In this document: positions 40,319 through 52,519 of the stretch, piece after piece | How positions within the stretch are numbered: the stretch's first letter is position 1 | Layout: each line of letters starts with the position of its first letter | Origin: Undaria pinnatifida | Lineage: Eukaryota; Sar; Phaeophyceae; Laminariales; Alariaceae | DNA length: 64,000 nucleotides | Direction: 5' to 3' | NCBI GenBank assembly: GCA_012845835.1 | Contig: JABAKD010000023.1 | Span: forward strand, 21,360,203 to 21,424,202 | Translations under genes and position numbers: made by a program | The notes under the pieces: generated by a model | Seen by the model: only the letters and a program-made list of their open reading frames with translations | Told to the model about the DNA's origin: nothing | Database searches by the model: none

Positions 40319-41780
40319 ATGTATGGGTGGTTGTTGTTGTAACTAAATACAACTTCAACCGGCGGGATGAACGTCCTGACGAAGTGCTTTTCGTCTTCGT
40401 TTTTTGTGGTGTTCGTTGGCGCCTTGAGAAAGCCGTTGCGTTCGTCACTAGGCATTCGGTTGTTTGGGTACAACGGTGTTGGTGACAATGTTGTATCCGG
40501 GTTCGTTACAAAGGTGAAACGCAGACGAATGTGATGGAAAAAAAACCAAGCTGTATTTGAATACCTAATATGGGTCGAAATATACCCAATTTAGGCAATA
40601 CGTTGGAATGTTTTGAGATTTGTTTGAGTTGTTTCTTGAGAATGATCAGAACAAGGTATGAAAACGTCCTAGTGCAGCCCCCTGCCTGCTCACTACCCAT
40701 AGGCTCGCCCCCGAGTGCACCCTCACCTCGCCGACGGGGCCCAAAATCGTCTGACGTTTTGCTGAATTTCTGAAAATGAAGACAAACACAACACATAGAC
40801 TATATAGTCTAGTCTATAGATATAGTCTAGTCTATTCCAACACCTTTTCGCCGCTTTTTTCCCCCCGTCGAAGGGGCAAAATACGGCTATTTTTGAGCCG
40901 ACTGTTTTGGCGGGCGTTCCGCGGCATGGGTCAAGCACAGGCTGTCAAAAAACGAGTTTAACTCACACAACGCCGAACAATTCAAGAATACCGTCGAAAA
41001 ACATCGAGAAACAGATCGGACAGCGTAAAGGACCCGTACAAATTTAGGTATCCTCACTTGCGAGACAGACGAAGTTATCACGTAATAATCTGCAATGAGA
41101 AAAGTTCGTTATTATGCTGTTGCAATTCTGGAGCGGTTCTGCAGTTTTCAATTTCCAGCGCACGCAAATACGGAGGGGGGTGTAAGGACCATCCTCGGGG
41201 TTACAGAATAGAATAACGGTTGACATTCCCAAAACAAAGAGCACAATTGAGAGCATATCCAACAAAACAAAACAAATAGACTACGGAAGCGTATCTGACC
41301 GAAACACGCCTCGATAAACACCTATGCTCTGCCCAAAACAAAAAGACAGCACAAAAACATTTACATGTAAGCATACTGTGTAAACGCCTATGTAGCACAA
41401 ACGCACCCATGCACACGCCTCCGCCATATATTCACATTCATGTATCAATCAAGACCGACCGCGCAGGGCGGACCTTCACCGTCCAACGTCGAACCATGAT
41501 GCCTCAACGACCAACATGCCTACTACCAACCCCCAATATTTCAGACCCACCCTGCGCCTACGCCGTCTCTCTCTACGCATTCACCCGTTACGAAGCCATG
41601 ATTTTCGCACCACAGCCAGATAGGGTTGTATTCCTTTGTTCTTGCATCCTAACACTCGAGCCACACCCTGACATCGAAAGGACACCCGTTCAAGGTGGAC
41701 CATTCAAGTACGTCCAATACAGAATACCTCCCAGCGTAAACTAGCGTGAGGGCATCAAAAGGACAATGGTTATATCGCAG
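40319..41780. other. Stretch without recognised gene
   Basis: Contains an AT-rich palindromic run of TATAGTCTAGTCTA units at about 40798-40838. A 111-codon plus-strand frame at 41409-41744 is His/Pro rich at its start with no family resemblance. I do not call it. Confidence 0.4.
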
Positions 41781-42520
41781 TCACTCCATAACACCGATGT
41801 CCCGGGGTCTTACGTGCGTGTGCTCGATGAAGACAACGCCGACGTCCCGGCACCAAGTTAGCATCCTGATGTCATTTCGGTCCGCGGCCACATAACCAGT
41901 GATATCCACGCTTTCGTGGCCATTGGAATTGCACCACCGCAACACGTCCATGTGGCCTGATTTAGCGGCATTAAGCACGGTCTAGCAATCCCGTCGATTG
42001 CGCACGCTTCGGCCAAGGGCATATCCTGGCTGTGACACCACTCCAGAACGTTGAAGTTCCCGCCTCGTGCAGCCTCGGTTGCTTACTTCGACCCCCAGCC
42101 CAAGCAAAAAGCGCTTCTTGCTAGCCGCACGCAATTAACCGTGCCCGCCCTGGCCGCCACCAACAACGGACTCGGATCATCAGGGCCGGTACCAAGGCCG
42201 CTATCTAGTGCCCATTAGAGACAGGCGGGCGATGCCATGGTGTCCACGTGACGAGTCCTCTTGCACTCAAAATCAAACACCGAGTTCCACAACGTATGTA
42301 CTTCACCGAGGAAGATGAATGGAGAGTTCGCTATGAAGGGCAAAACCCCTGCAACAATGTCCTTGCTCTCTGTGAGCGGGTTTCTGGATGCCTTGACGAC
42401 GACGCGAGTATGGCCCGCAAAGTATAAAAAATACGAGGGGTGGGGAGGGGAGGGGTGCGAATGAAGCCTTTTTATGCTGGGTGGACGGAAGCAAACCGAA
42501 TTATTAGCAGGAGACGGCAT
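41781..42520 (-). pseudogene. Ankyrin-repeat protein pseudogene
   Basis: Read on the minus strand: an N-terminal part (KDIVAGVLPFIANSPFIFLG, VFDFECKRTRHVDTM), TAA at 42215-42217, then LLVAARAGTVNCVRLARSA, a second TAA at 42083-42085, EAARGGNFNVLEWCHSQDM, a frameshift near 41980, and NAAKSGHMDVLRWCNSNGH, VAADRNDIRMLTWCRDVGV. The AAxxGHxxVLxWCxxNG pattern is the ankyrin consensus as it appears in large families of stramenopile and algal genomes, where it often follows an LPF..S.FxFxG segment. Two nonsense codons and one frameshift make a functional product unlikely. The gene seems to end at 41781. Confidence 0.75.
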
Positions 42521-42639
42521 AGTAGAGCATAGCAGTAGAGCTAGCAGTACGAGCTAGCAGCACGAGCTAGCAGTACGGTGTGTAGTAGCAGACATGTTAA
42601 TGTTTAACCTGGATGTGGACCGAAAAGAAACGAAGATTA

Positions 42640-43430
42640 ACAGCAAGCGGCCGTATGAATCGAGCATAGCAGGGAGAGGCGCTCCGATCGCGCCGGCCTG
42701 AACTCCGGCAACAGGGTAAGGGCAACGGCAGCCTGTCAATTACAAGTGCCCTGTAGTTCACATGCTGTGCTGGGACGATGCTCATTAGAGGCGGGGGTTG
42801 CGCTGCGCAGCTGCAGGTGCAGCTCCAGGCGCAGGTGCAGCTCCAGGTGCGGGTGCAGCGCCAGGTGCAGGTGCAGCTCCAGGTGCAGGTGCAGCTCCAG
42901 GTGCAGCCCCTGCAGGGAGAGGCGCTCCGATCCCGCCGGCCTGAACTCCGGCAACAGCATTAAGCCAACAAGCAAAAAACGAAAGGAACAAATCCGAACA
43001 ACTGCTGTCACCTATGATATCTTACGCACGTGTTGGGGTAGACGGAATATGTACCGCGGTAACGCACCCCACATCTTGGCAGTAGTACAGGTACAGGCAT
43101 GGGCTCGTCGATTTACAGTCGACACGGTAGGGGCAACGGCAGCCCGTCATTTCCGAGTGCCCTCTAGTTCACCTGCTGTGCTGGGCCGGCGCTCATTGGA
43201 GGGGTTGCTGCCGCGCAGGTGCAGGTGCAGGTGCAGGTGCAGGTGAAGCTCCTGCAGGGAGGAAGAGGCGCTCCGATCCCGCCGGCCTAAACTCCTGCAA
43301 CAACACCATGCCATCAAGCACCAAGCACAAAAAACGAAAGCAAAAAGTTTGAACAACTGCTGTCACCTATGATATCATACGTACATGTTGGGATGGACGG
43401 GATTCAGCAGAAACAGGTAACGCGCCCCAC
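42640..43430 (+). repeat. ~430 bp tandem duplication containing a CAGGTGCAGCTC minisatellite
   Basis: GGGCAACGGCAGCC(T/C)GTCA, GTTCAC(A/C)TGCTGTGCTGGG, GGCGCTCCGATCCCGCCGGC and AACTGCTGTCACCTATGATA occur in the same order at about 42718-43020 and 43133-43380. Inside the first copy about ten GTGCAGCTCCAG-type 12 bp units lie at 42805-42910. The second copy has only GCAGGT hexamers at 43215-43245. The resulting Gln/Val or Leu/His repeat frames are not genes. Confidence 0.8.
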
Positions 43431-43716
43431 ATACTGACAGTGGTACAGGCGTACAGGCATGGACGGGATATGTACAGTAGCCACGCGCCTCACATCTTTA
43501 CAGCGGTGGTACCGGCAGTGGCAGCGACACAAAACGTGAGGGAAAGCATTTGAACAACTGCTGTCACATATGAAAGCGAGAAAACGAGTACTTGTATGAT
43601 GCAGCAGTCCACCATCTGTAACGCCCGATCTACTGCTCTGTATGATACTGCTGTAGACTATGATGCTTGGTGCCATATACTTGGCATGATGTACAGCAGT
43701 GCAGCAGCATATTTCA

Positions 43717-44213
43717 TTGCTATACGTTCGCGATTCAGAATGAGATGTCATACAGAAAACAGAGAAGAGAGAGAAGCAAAGAGAGAACCTGAGAGAATGC
43801 GGGAGACTAAGAAAGAGGATAGAGGCAAGACACGAACAGCAGAGGAAGAGAGAAACACAGCAACAACACATGTTTTTTGTACCTCACTCCACGGCTGCGT
43901 GTTGCTGCTGTTGGGTGTTTGGGCGAGTTCGGTGTGCGTGCTCGCTGCTGCGGTGCGTATCATACCGTACCTGTGGGGTGGCCGGGCGTTGATGTGCTCC
44001 TGCTCTCCTTTCCGCTTTTTCTTGTTCTGCTGCTGCTACCTTCTGGGCCTTTGTTGGGCTGATGGCAGTCTTCTTCTGCGAGGCCGGATGTGTGCTTGAG
44101 ATCGGTCCGTCCTTTGGTGGTGGTCGTGGCTGGCGTGATGGTGTGTCTTTGCTGTCTTCGTGATTTCTGAGAGAAGAAGTTTGAATTTCCATCCAATTTT
44201 CCATACAAAGTAT
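43717..44213 (+). repeat. Dispersed repeat, direct copy of 868-1355
   Basis: Same block as 868-1355, ending at CCATACAAAGTA where the copies diverge. Confidence 0.75.
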
Positions 44214-44760
44214 GACACGGCTCCCGAGAACCCAAAAGGGGACAGGTAGATGTGTCACCATGGGATTTCCACGGCTTGGATGTTTGGGTGGTGGTTCTTT
44301 TTTGTAACCCATGGGTTAAGATTAGGCGCTCCCACGGTGTGCTGGATGGTCTCGCGGCAGCAGTACACCGGAACGTCCGCTCGTACGACGTATCATTCTT
44401 TCAGGAAATGTATTATTTTTTTGTGTTCATTAATAATATGAACATAAAACGGTCGTTATAGTATAGACCATATCGGATAGAGTGATGCGAGTACGACTAC
44501 ACTTGCCAACGGCACTCGCACTGCACTTCCTTTGAGCTATCTGCTGTGGTTTTGGTTGCCACTATTTGCTGCAGTATGTACTAGAACTTTTGCCCTACGA
44601 GTACGGCTACTGCTGCTACATCTACCTGCTGCTGTGTGTTTGCCAATGTCGCCAATTGGCGTTCATGCTCATCGTACACACTGTTGTTCTCACCCCGTAC
44701 GTACGGGTTTCCTCGTACCTCAAACGTACGACGACGTCGTCGAGCTTGAAAAAACAAAAA
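44205..44760 (+). repeat. Repeat mosaic joined to a palindrome
   Basis: 44205-44340 copies 19930-20075. 44340-44450 resembles 48300-48410 (GTACGACGTATCATTCTT, CAGGAAATG). 44455-44760 is a shorter relative of the duplicated unit at 48413-49345 and, inverted, of 20690-20960. The blocks are in a different order from the 19.9-21.0 kb mosaic. Confidence 0.7.
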
Positions 44761-44771
44761 AACAAGGGCCT

Positions 44772-44794
44772 GCATGGGGCCTTCGGCCCCATGC
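44772..44794. repeat. GC-rich palindrome, family member 3
   Basis: GCATGGGGCC TTC GGCCCCATGC, preceded by ACAAGGGCCT. Followed by G-rich GATGGGA repeats (44800-45070). Confidence 0.65.
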
Positions 44795-44799
44795 AAGTG

Positions 44800-45090
44800 G
44801 GATGGGAGGGTGTCGCTCGCCGCAGGCGGTCCCATATTTATATGTGGGGGATGGGATCCCATGGTCATTTGTTGCCGCTCCCACTTTAAAAAATGGGAAT
44901 GGGACCACTCGCGTTTTACTTGGGATGGGAATGGGACGGGAAGTTGGAATGTTTTGCAACGATGGGACCAAATGGGAATCCACAAAAATCGAGATAGGAT
45001 GGGATGGGACTGTTGTGTCGTAGGGGGGATGGCGGAACGCCGCCGGGGAAACGTGGGATTTAAAATGGGATCCAGCATGGGAAAACACCG
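44800..45090 (+). repeat. GATGGGA/ATGGGA-rich simple-sequence region
   Basis: GGGATGGGA, AATGGGAATGGGA and variants recur many times over about 280 bases after the palindrome. No coding call. Confidence 0.55.
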
Positions 45091-45350
45091 GGAAAGACAA
45101 TCTGGGAACCTGCGCGGGAGTAGGTAGCCCTTCCCCAGCATACATACTTGTACACTACGTGGACCAAAAGTAGGGCTTGCAAACAGACCAACAGAAGAAG
45201 CACGTTCATGGTCGTCTTATTGCATTATTAATTGATTACCAGGTAATTGGTAGCCCAAAACGAAAACAAAGATATATCAACAACCAACCCCGATCGAAAA
45301 GCACACAATATTTGCAGCGGCGTGTTAACTTGTTGTGTTAACTCCAAGGA

Positions 45351-45545
45351 TCAATGATCATGACAGCCTCCGAAGTGGTTCCAAATGCCTTTTGTCCCTC
45401 CAGCAGCGATTACTTTGCTGGGGTCAGCTCGGACGTACTTCGTCAAGAAGCCGCAGGTCATCTCGCGCGCTAGAACGTTGTCCACCGCGTGAAGTGGAAT
45501 CTTGACCACACACTTGACGTTCTTGCCGTCCCTCGTCGCCGGCAT
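45351..45545 (-). CDS. Hypothetical 64-aa ORF or 3' exon
   Basis: Complex, non-repetitive peptide (VKIPLHAVDNVLAREMTCGF, FLTKYVRADPSKVIAAGGTKG) ending in HFGGCHDH. A CTACAG acceptor-like site lies just upstream of the ATG on the minus strand, so it could be the last exon of a longer gene whose other exons I cannot find. No family recognised. Its composition differs from the repeat-derived frames around it, which is the only reason to list it. Confidence 0.3.
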   Translation of the reverse strand: MPATRDGKNVKCVVKIPLHAVDNVLAREMTCGFLTKYVRADPSKVIAAGGTKGIWNHFGGCHDH

Positions 45546-45611
45546 GAACTGTAGACTACGACATGCTGTTGATTGTATGCTTGGATATGATGCGGATACA
45601 ATGACAGTTGA

Positions 45612-45923
45612 CGGGTGAGTATGTGGTGAGATTGGGAATTTACTAGCAATTAGTATAGAAAAAGGTTAATTTGTGATTAGACTGGAGACAGAAGGTTTCA
45701 ATTAAGAAGAATTGAATGTTTGATTAGGGAAATTGCAAATTCTTCATGAGCAAGAATTTGGGTCATCCTCTTTGTTCATTCAGGTGTTTTATGACGGAAT
45801 TTAGTTCATGAGGAATCCCAGGTTTTACCGAAATAAGGCAGGAAGAGATTAATTATGAACTGAGAGGAACCAACGGGAAAATGTACACTAAAACTCAGTA
45901 GTTTGTTGATATTTTCATGGGTT
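45612..45923 (+). repeat. Dispersed repeat, direct copy of 50585-50892
   Basis: GAGATTGGGAATTTACTAG, TGGAGACAGAAGGTTTCAAT and AACTCAGTAGTTTG(T/G)TGATA shared. The copies differ by a few substitutions and short indels. Confidence 0.85.
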
Positions 45924-45934
45924 ACAAGGGGTGC

Positions 45935-46170
45935 GCATGGGCGCCGGCATTCGCCGGCGCCCATGCTTCGGGTAAGGCAGGGCAGCACTTCGACAACTTA
46001 AGGTGTAGCTGTCCGATTTGGCATGCATTAAAGTAATGCCAAGAGTTTAATACGAACATGGGATTATAAAAGTCGTGCTTTGACGAAAGAAAAAACGTAA
46101 TATTATACAACAATGAAGGCAAGGATAGGCGAAACAAACTATGTTAAATGCGCCGTCAAGTAAAAGTTGG
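45935..46170 (-). repeat. GC palindrome (member 4) with diverged copy of the 333-855 repeat
   Basis: Palindrome 45935-45966 (GCATGGGCGCCGGC arms), then TTCGGGTAAGGCAGGGC as at 21040 and a weaker continuation (AAAGTAATGCCAAGAGTTTA, AAGGATAGGCGAAAC) to about 46170. Confidence 0.65.
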
Positions 46171-47234
46171 CGTCTATCAAACAAAAATACCGAAAAGAGG
46201 ATTATTGAGAACCTGCGTCGCCTCTAGGCGAAACAAAAGAGGCCGTGGCATTAATGAAGAGACTGCACTGCTGTCCCCGTGGCAATGGAGGTTCGAAGTC
46301 GACAGGATGCAAAGTCGGTTTGCATCAAACGTCGACATGGGGACATGTCAGCCGGCGAGGTTTTGGAAGAAAATTGCTTGGTTTGTTACGTGAAGGCTGT
46401 CGCATTGATTGGTCTGCGTGGTCGCGGGCGAGGAGGAAAACGTAGAAGAGGAGGGCGATCTCTCGTTGAGGCGGCGTTGTCTAAGATTGGTGCGGAGGTG
46501 GCTTTGCTCGTACGGGAGGTTGGCGTAGCGCTTCTTCTCTGTTTTTTCTCGGAAAGGCGGGATATGTGTGTCTGCTGTCTTTTCTTCGTGGGTGCTTTCA
46601 CGTTGTCAAAATCAATCGGACGCGTCCCCTCAATACATAATATCCGGAGTGTCTCTAGCATGACGACTGCTGAAAGCGCCGTACGTATTTCCTAGAGACT
46701 GACATATTTTTTACTGGTAGTAATAATAATATACGTTTGCAACATTTTTTTTTCTTCATCCCATTTGTTATCGCCGCATCACTCTCGCGCTCCCTCCCAG
46801 TAGTAACTCAGATCCGGGGTCACATAGCGGGCCCTCCTCCTCCCTCCCCATTTAGTCACGTGCTTTCATTTTTACCGCGAGGAGAATCCAGCATTTTCTT
46901 CCCTCGTCGAGTCGCGTCGAATTGTACCTACCCACGCTGCTAGGCGCTCTCAGCAGTTGATCCTTTTTTTTTTTGCATTTTTGCAAATAAAGTCAAATAT
47001 CATCGTGGTGGGTGTCGAACTCAAGGACAACCAAACGTTAGTAGTATTCGAGGGTAAAACCACAAGACCACCGGGGCGGCCGGCTGACAATTGATTAAAA
47101 CAAAACAGGATCTTTGCATAGAGATTATATTCCCTCCCCCATATTGTATGATATTACGATGGTTGACGCGATATGTATAGCATAAAGCGCCATATACCTA
47201 AATATCAGCGTACGCGGAGTTTTAGATATCATGA
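46171..47234. other. Stretch without recognised gene
   Basis: A 138-codon plus-strand frame (46279-46695) is Arg/Gly-rich then hydrophobic, with no family resemblance. A tRNA-like B box is not evident. T-run at about 46963. Confidence 0.4.
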
Positions 47235-47440
47235 ATAACGAACGACCGCGACGGCAGAGCACGGCAAAGCATAGCGCTTCGCTCTGCTAGCACTGCGCTG
47301 CGGTGCGCTGCTGAGCTGAGCCGCAGGGCATCGCAGGGCACTGCACGGCGCTTCGTTGCTGTAAGCTATAGCGCTGCGATGGGGTGCTGGGCGGTGTCGA
47401 GCTGATGAGCCAAGCCCAGATCTCAGCCGATGAAGCTTCG
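47235..47440 (+). repeat. Dispersed repeat, direct copy of 19555-19760
   Basis: Same GC-skewed block as at 19555, ending CCAAGCCCAGATCTCAGC. Confidence 0.75.
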
Positions 47441-47689
47441 TCAAGTACAAAACAAATGGTGCGAATCAAAGAAAAGCTAAAGCTGGACCGTTCCGCAACT
47501 AATGCACAGGCGGCAAATTAGCGGTAAATGGTAGGAAGTTCAACTTACTAGACAAACAGGAAGAAAAAATCGCGAAAAAGTTCAAAATCGTGTTGGCAGA
47601 AAAACCAAATTTGCAGGAAGCAGCTGAACGGTCAAGAAACAGGCAATATTTCAGTTGTTGTTGTCGTTCTTATATTAACTCGCATAATT

Positions 47690-48005
47690 AAGTCCATGGT
47701 CACAGGACAGGCTTCAGTCACTCTGGAGCTGAGGAATACCCTAGGGGAAAAACACAAAAAACCCAAGGTGATACACGCATAAATCACAGCTGACGCAATT
47801 CATGCCTCCACCAGAAACATATAAAAGTGAAATCGGGAGTCAGTCTACCATGTGCCAGGTCCATACCGGTGCATACGTCTCATTACTCGCGCCTGGAAAA
47901 ACCGACTATACCGCTTGCCACCCAAGAAAGACTACCACGTATATATTACACGTGGTATCTATCACTACACATACGCACAACAGACACAAGTCAATTGGAA
48001 AAAAG
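47690..48005 (+). repeat. Dispersed repeat, inverted copy of 17561-17905
   Basis: Shares GAGCTGAGGAATACCC, GTGAAATCGGGAGTCAGTCT and ACAAGTCAATTGG with the reverse complement of 17561-17905. It continues without interruption into an A/G-rich tract at the position where element 1 lies in the other copy. Confidence 0.8.
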
Positions 48006-48034
48006 AAACAAACAAAAAGAGAAAGGAAAGGAAA

Positions 48035-48320
48035 TGGGTGCATGGGGCCAAGAAAAAGAGAAGGTGAATAAATTTTGGGGGGTCCAGTGGCAAGTCTACC
48101 ACCAGAACGGGATGCCACGTGGTTTTTCGACGATCTACAGCAGTACTACGAACGACTTCCAAATACACCCACCGAAACACGGACTACCGGCGAATTACGC
48201 GATCGACAGCTGGCCGTGGTTGTCACGTGTCTCTGTGTTGGGGGCCCCTGTGCGCTGCATCTTGATGGCTCTTGTTCGGCTAAAACATGCGGTGTGCTCG
48301 ATGGTCTCACGGCAGCAGCA
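48035..48320 (+). repeat. Dispersed repeat, inverted copy of 20075-20330
   Basis: CGTGTCTCTGTGTTGGGGG and the CGATCTACAGCAGTACTACGA-type segment correspond to the reverse complement of 20075-20330. Confidence 0.75.
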
Positions 48321-48412
48321 CACCAGAATCAGAACGTCCGCTCGTACGACGTATCATTCTTACAGGAAATGAAATATTTTTTCTCTTTCAATATGAATAT
48401 AAAACGGTTGTT

Positions 48413-49445
48413 ATATATTGGACAGAGTGATGCGTGTACGACTAAACTTGCCAACGGCACTCGTACTGCACTTTGAGTTATCTGCCGTGGTTCTAGGTGC
48501 TACTAGTTGCTGCAGTATGTGCTAGAAGTTTCGTCCTTCGGCTACTGCTGCTGCGCCTGATGTTGTGTGTTTGCCAATGTTGTTAATTGGCGTTCATGCT
48601 CGTCGTACATACTGCTGTTCTCACCCAGTACGTACGGGTTTCCTCTTACCTCGACGGCACGACGACGAGCTCAAAACAGAAGGGAGATGACATGAAATGG
48701 CATGGGCAATGACTACATAGAAGCGAGCACAGCGAGATAGTTCGCTGCGAATCGACCGCACTCGTTCATGCCTGCAGCAGAGGCTGCTTGGAGTGTCAGC
48801 GGCCGTGCTAAAGCCAGGGCCAAAGGCCGAAGAGACGGCCCTTCTAACTGCTTGGTTTTGTCCCGAGATTCTGTTATATATTGGACAGAGTGATGCGTGT
48901 ACGACTAAACTTGCCAACGGCACTCGTACTGCACTTTGAGTTATCTGCTGTGGTTCTGGTTGCTACTAGTTGCTGCAGCATGTGCTAGAAGTTTCGCCCT
49001 TCGGCTACTGCTGCTGCACCTGATATTGTGTGTTTGCCAATGTCGTCAGTTGGCGTTCATGCTCGTCGTACATACTACTGTTCTCACCCAGTGCGTGAGG
49101 GTTTCCTCGTACCTCGACGGCACGACGACGAACTCAAAACAGAAGGGAGGTGACATGAAATGGCGTGGACAGCGGCCACATAGAAGCGATTACAGCGGGA
49201 TAGTTCGCTGCGAATCGACCGCACTCGGTCATGCCTACAGCAGAGGTTGCCTGGAGTGTCAGCGGCCATGCTAAAAGCCAGAGCCAAAGGCCGAAGAGAC
49301 GGCTCTACCTGCTTGGTTTTGTCTCGAGATTCTGTTACGTGAAAATATCATGATTTGAGAGTTACTTTGTCACGAAACGTCTTGCGGTCGGTAATTTGTG
49401 TCGCGAAGTTGTTGGATATCGTCGGTAACTTGTGTCACGTTTTAG
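48413..49445 (+). repeat. Tandem duplication, ~467 bp unit
   Basis: TATATTGGACAGAGTGATGC opens both units (48413 and 48880). Each holds TTGCCAACGGCACTCGTACT, CTCAAAACAGAAGGGAG and ends in TTGGTTTTGTC(C/T)CGAGATTC. The second unit continues to 49445 (GTAACTTGTGTCACGTTTTA). The inverted relative at 20365-20960 has a single unit. Confidence 0.85.
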
Positions 49446-49929
49446 ATGAACCCACACTGAAAAAATGAATTCCCAGCTGGCCAAACGAGCAGAAACAAAT
49501 ACAATAAAAAGGTCGGGCAAGAAACCAAACGAACTAGTAAAAAAGTACAGCAAAGAAACTAACGCTCGAGAGTATGCAACCGCAAAATTCCAAACACTAT
49601 CAAGTACCGTTTGGAAATGATGCCAATTTCGTAAATCATCCAGGCGTTGCAGACATAGTCTAAAGATACATCCGAAATCTCCGAAATTCCTTCTCGACAT
49701 GCGGTATTTTTGCAACTTCTCGCTTGTCTCGCTCGGCATCCGTCCGCGTTTACGTCGATGTGCGGAACGGACACGGAAGGGCGAGGGGCGTTGGAGCCGC
49801 CCCCCGAAGGCGGCGCTCGAATCAATCTATGTTCGACCGAGAATTCCAGTTCCGCGAATCGCATACTTCGGCCGAGACAAAAAAATCCTTACCGAATACC
49901 TGACACCAAGGAAGGATTTCATATATATA

Positions 49930-50400
49930 TATTCATTGCACAGAGAAAATAAGATAATCTCAAAGAGAGGAAAATACAAGTGTCATTTGGAGACGAAAGT
50001 AGCAAGGCTAGACAAAGCAAGGACAGAGGAGTCACGGGAAGCTTAAGAACAAGTGAGTCTTTGCTAGTGAAGGTGGTCTATGTAGGCGTTAAATAACAGT
50101 TATCTGAGGAGAGCCTGCTTTTCCTACTACAGGTACTGTTGAAGTACTGCTGTCGTGTTCTTGAAAAAAGGAAGAGTTATGTAGCAATTTGAAGCAAAAT
50201 GAGCAAGGAAAACGAGCCACATCGGATCAGTCTCGTCATTTCCCTGCTCTCAACCATTGCTGTAAGGACACCAATAAAAGTAAATTCTCCTTGATCTTGA
50301 GCCACTGTACCGACACCACGAACATCAGCAACCAGTACGCATATCGGCATCAACGAAGGAGTCAGCGAGCACGCCATCTCCTTTCAGTGGCGTCGCAGAC
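49930..50400 (+). repeat. Dispersed repeat, direct copy of 50894-51345
   Basis: ATTGCACAGAGAAAATAAGA, GAGGAGTCACGGGAAGCTTA and CCATCTCCTTTCA are shared. Together with 45612/50585 this shows that the 50585-51345 segment joins two repeat blocks found separately elsewhere. Confidence 0.85.
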
Positions 50401-50584
50401 AGGATGTAAAATTAGCTCGGAAGAGACCTTTTTGAGATAGAAATTGTAGAGTAAATTTTATGATTTTATTACTAGTGAATTTGAGTGCTATACTAGTCAG
50501 AAATTTTGCAGCAATCTCAGACTGGAAGAGTATAATTTCCTTGCACACCTTGTTCTGTGAGAGGTAGCAATGAACTTAGGGGGG

Positions 50585-51345
50585 CGAGTGTAGTGAGATT
50601 GGGAATTTACTAGGAATTAGTATAGAAAAAGGTTCATTTGTAATTAGACTGGAGACAGAAGGTTTCAATTAAGAAGAATTGGATGTTTGATTAGGGAAAT
50701 TGCAAATTCTTCATGAGCAAGAATTTCGGTCATCCTCTTGGTTAAGGTGTTTTATGACGGAATTTAGTTCATGAGGAATCACAGGTTTTACTGAAATAAG
50801 GCAGGTCCTAGGAAGAGATTAATTATGAACTGAGAGGAACCAAGGGGAAAATGTACACTAAAACTCAGTAGTTTGGTGATATTTTCATGGGGTATTGCAC
50901 AGAGAAAATAAGATAATCTCAAAGAGAGGAAAATACAAGTGTCAGTTGGAGACGAAAGTAGCAAGGCTAGACAGAGCAAGGACAGAGGAGTCACGGGAAG
51001 CTTAAGAACAAGTGAGTCTTTGCTAGTAGTGAAGGTAGTCTATGTAGGCGTTAAATAACAGTTATCTGAGGAGAGCCTGCTTTTCCTACAGGTACTGTTG
51101 AAGTACTGCTGTCGTGTTGTTGAAAATAGGAAGAGTTATGTAGTAATTTGAAGCAAAATGAGCGAGGAAAACGAGCCACATCGGATCAGTCTCGTCATTT
51201 CCCTGCTCTCAACCATTTATTGCTGTAGGGACACCAATAAAAGTTAATTCTCCTTGATCTTGAGCCACTGTACCGACACCACGAACATCAGCAACCAGTA
51301 CACGTATCAGCATCAACGAAGGAGTCAGCGAACACACACGCCATC
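50585..51345 (+). repeat. Composite repeat (copies of 45612-45923 and 49930-50400)
   Basis: Left part 50585-50892 matches 45612-45923. Right part 50894-51345 matches 49930-50385. The junction GATATTTTCATGGGGTATTG is clean. In the 45.6 kb copy the left block is followed instead by the GC palindrome. Confidence 0.85.
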
Positions 51346-52500
51346 TCCTTTCAAGTATTGTAGGGGTTTCCAGTGATAAGTTGGCTACATGATAGCGAGA
51401 TATCGGGATGGTGGAAATACTCCGCCTATTTAGCCGCCTTTCTTCCTGGCGAGCGCACTCCACGCTGCGCCTTGGCTAGAAGCAACTTAATACTCTTTCT
51501 TATAATTAGCGATTTCAGAAAATAATTGTATCTACATGATTGTACCTATCGATTGAAATATTCCATCTTTCGATCCATGTACAATAACAAATTATGAAGC
51601 TTTTAACACGTTGTTTACTACTCCCATGTAACATCAAACCTTCTAGAAAAATATGCATTACCAGGCGGGTGATATAAAGGGGTGTCTTTTTGCTGCAACC
51701 GTCAGATTCGTCCCCTTCAAGGGTTTACAGTTTCCGCGCACATATATTATATTGAAATGCTCGCCCCCCCGCCCCCCCTCTTGTTTAAACGCACCATCTA
51801 AAATCGAAATCCACCAGAGTAGTAGTAAACATTACCAGCCAGCTGATACACTGCGTGCTGGTACCTGGTAATAATATGCCAAAAAACCAAACCTGAACAT
51901 GGTTCAGCAAAAAAAACGAAACCCAAAAATAGTCACGAACTGCTGTCATTAATAGATTATTAGCAGAAATGCGACGGGATGACCAAAATTAGGAGAGAGA
52001 ACAAGGGCGAGTTGTTGCATTCATCCGAAGCGCGCAACTCGTACTCGGGGGGGTTGTCGTAGGGCAAACTATTGCATGTACCCCTATTCCATAGCGACAC
52101 GGTACAGCAGTAGTAACGTGTGGTGCAACGGAGCCGGCCACTCGAATTAGTCGAGTGCAAACAGCTCACAGGGTTCCAACCGCTATTTTTTTTCACAAGG
52201 TGTTATTAACCTGGCGGGGTATTCTTCTGGACAGGACTCCCAACATGGGCACAAACCACTTAGAATTAGTCTAGACTAGCAACCCTTTTGGAGTGGGAAA
52301 AGAGGTAAAGACAAGTATATATAGCAATAAATATATATTATAAAAAATGAAAATACACTCCAGCTGTGAGATCGAAGATTTCGTCGAAACTCATCTTTGC
52401 AAGCTGTGTGTGATACTCCGATCGCGCGCATTACGAGTTGTGTGTCCTCATTAAGGATATAGGTCGGCGACTCCCCTTACAACTACAGTGTAGCTGTCAG
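51346..52500. other. Stretch without recognised gene
   Basis: AT-rich, with short C-runs at about 51760-51780. Nothing recognised on either strand. Confidence 0.4.
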
Positions 52501-52519
52501 GGTCAACAGGATGATTTTA

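Noticed and set aside
41409-41744. 111-codon plus-strand frame
   Set aside because: No recognisable domain, no partner exon and no conservation within the window; not distinguishable from chance.
42778-42991. Gln/Val or Ala/Pro repeat proteins at the CAGGTGCAGCTC minisatellite
   Set aside because: All frames and both strands are open over the 12 bp repeat, so openness has no meaning here.
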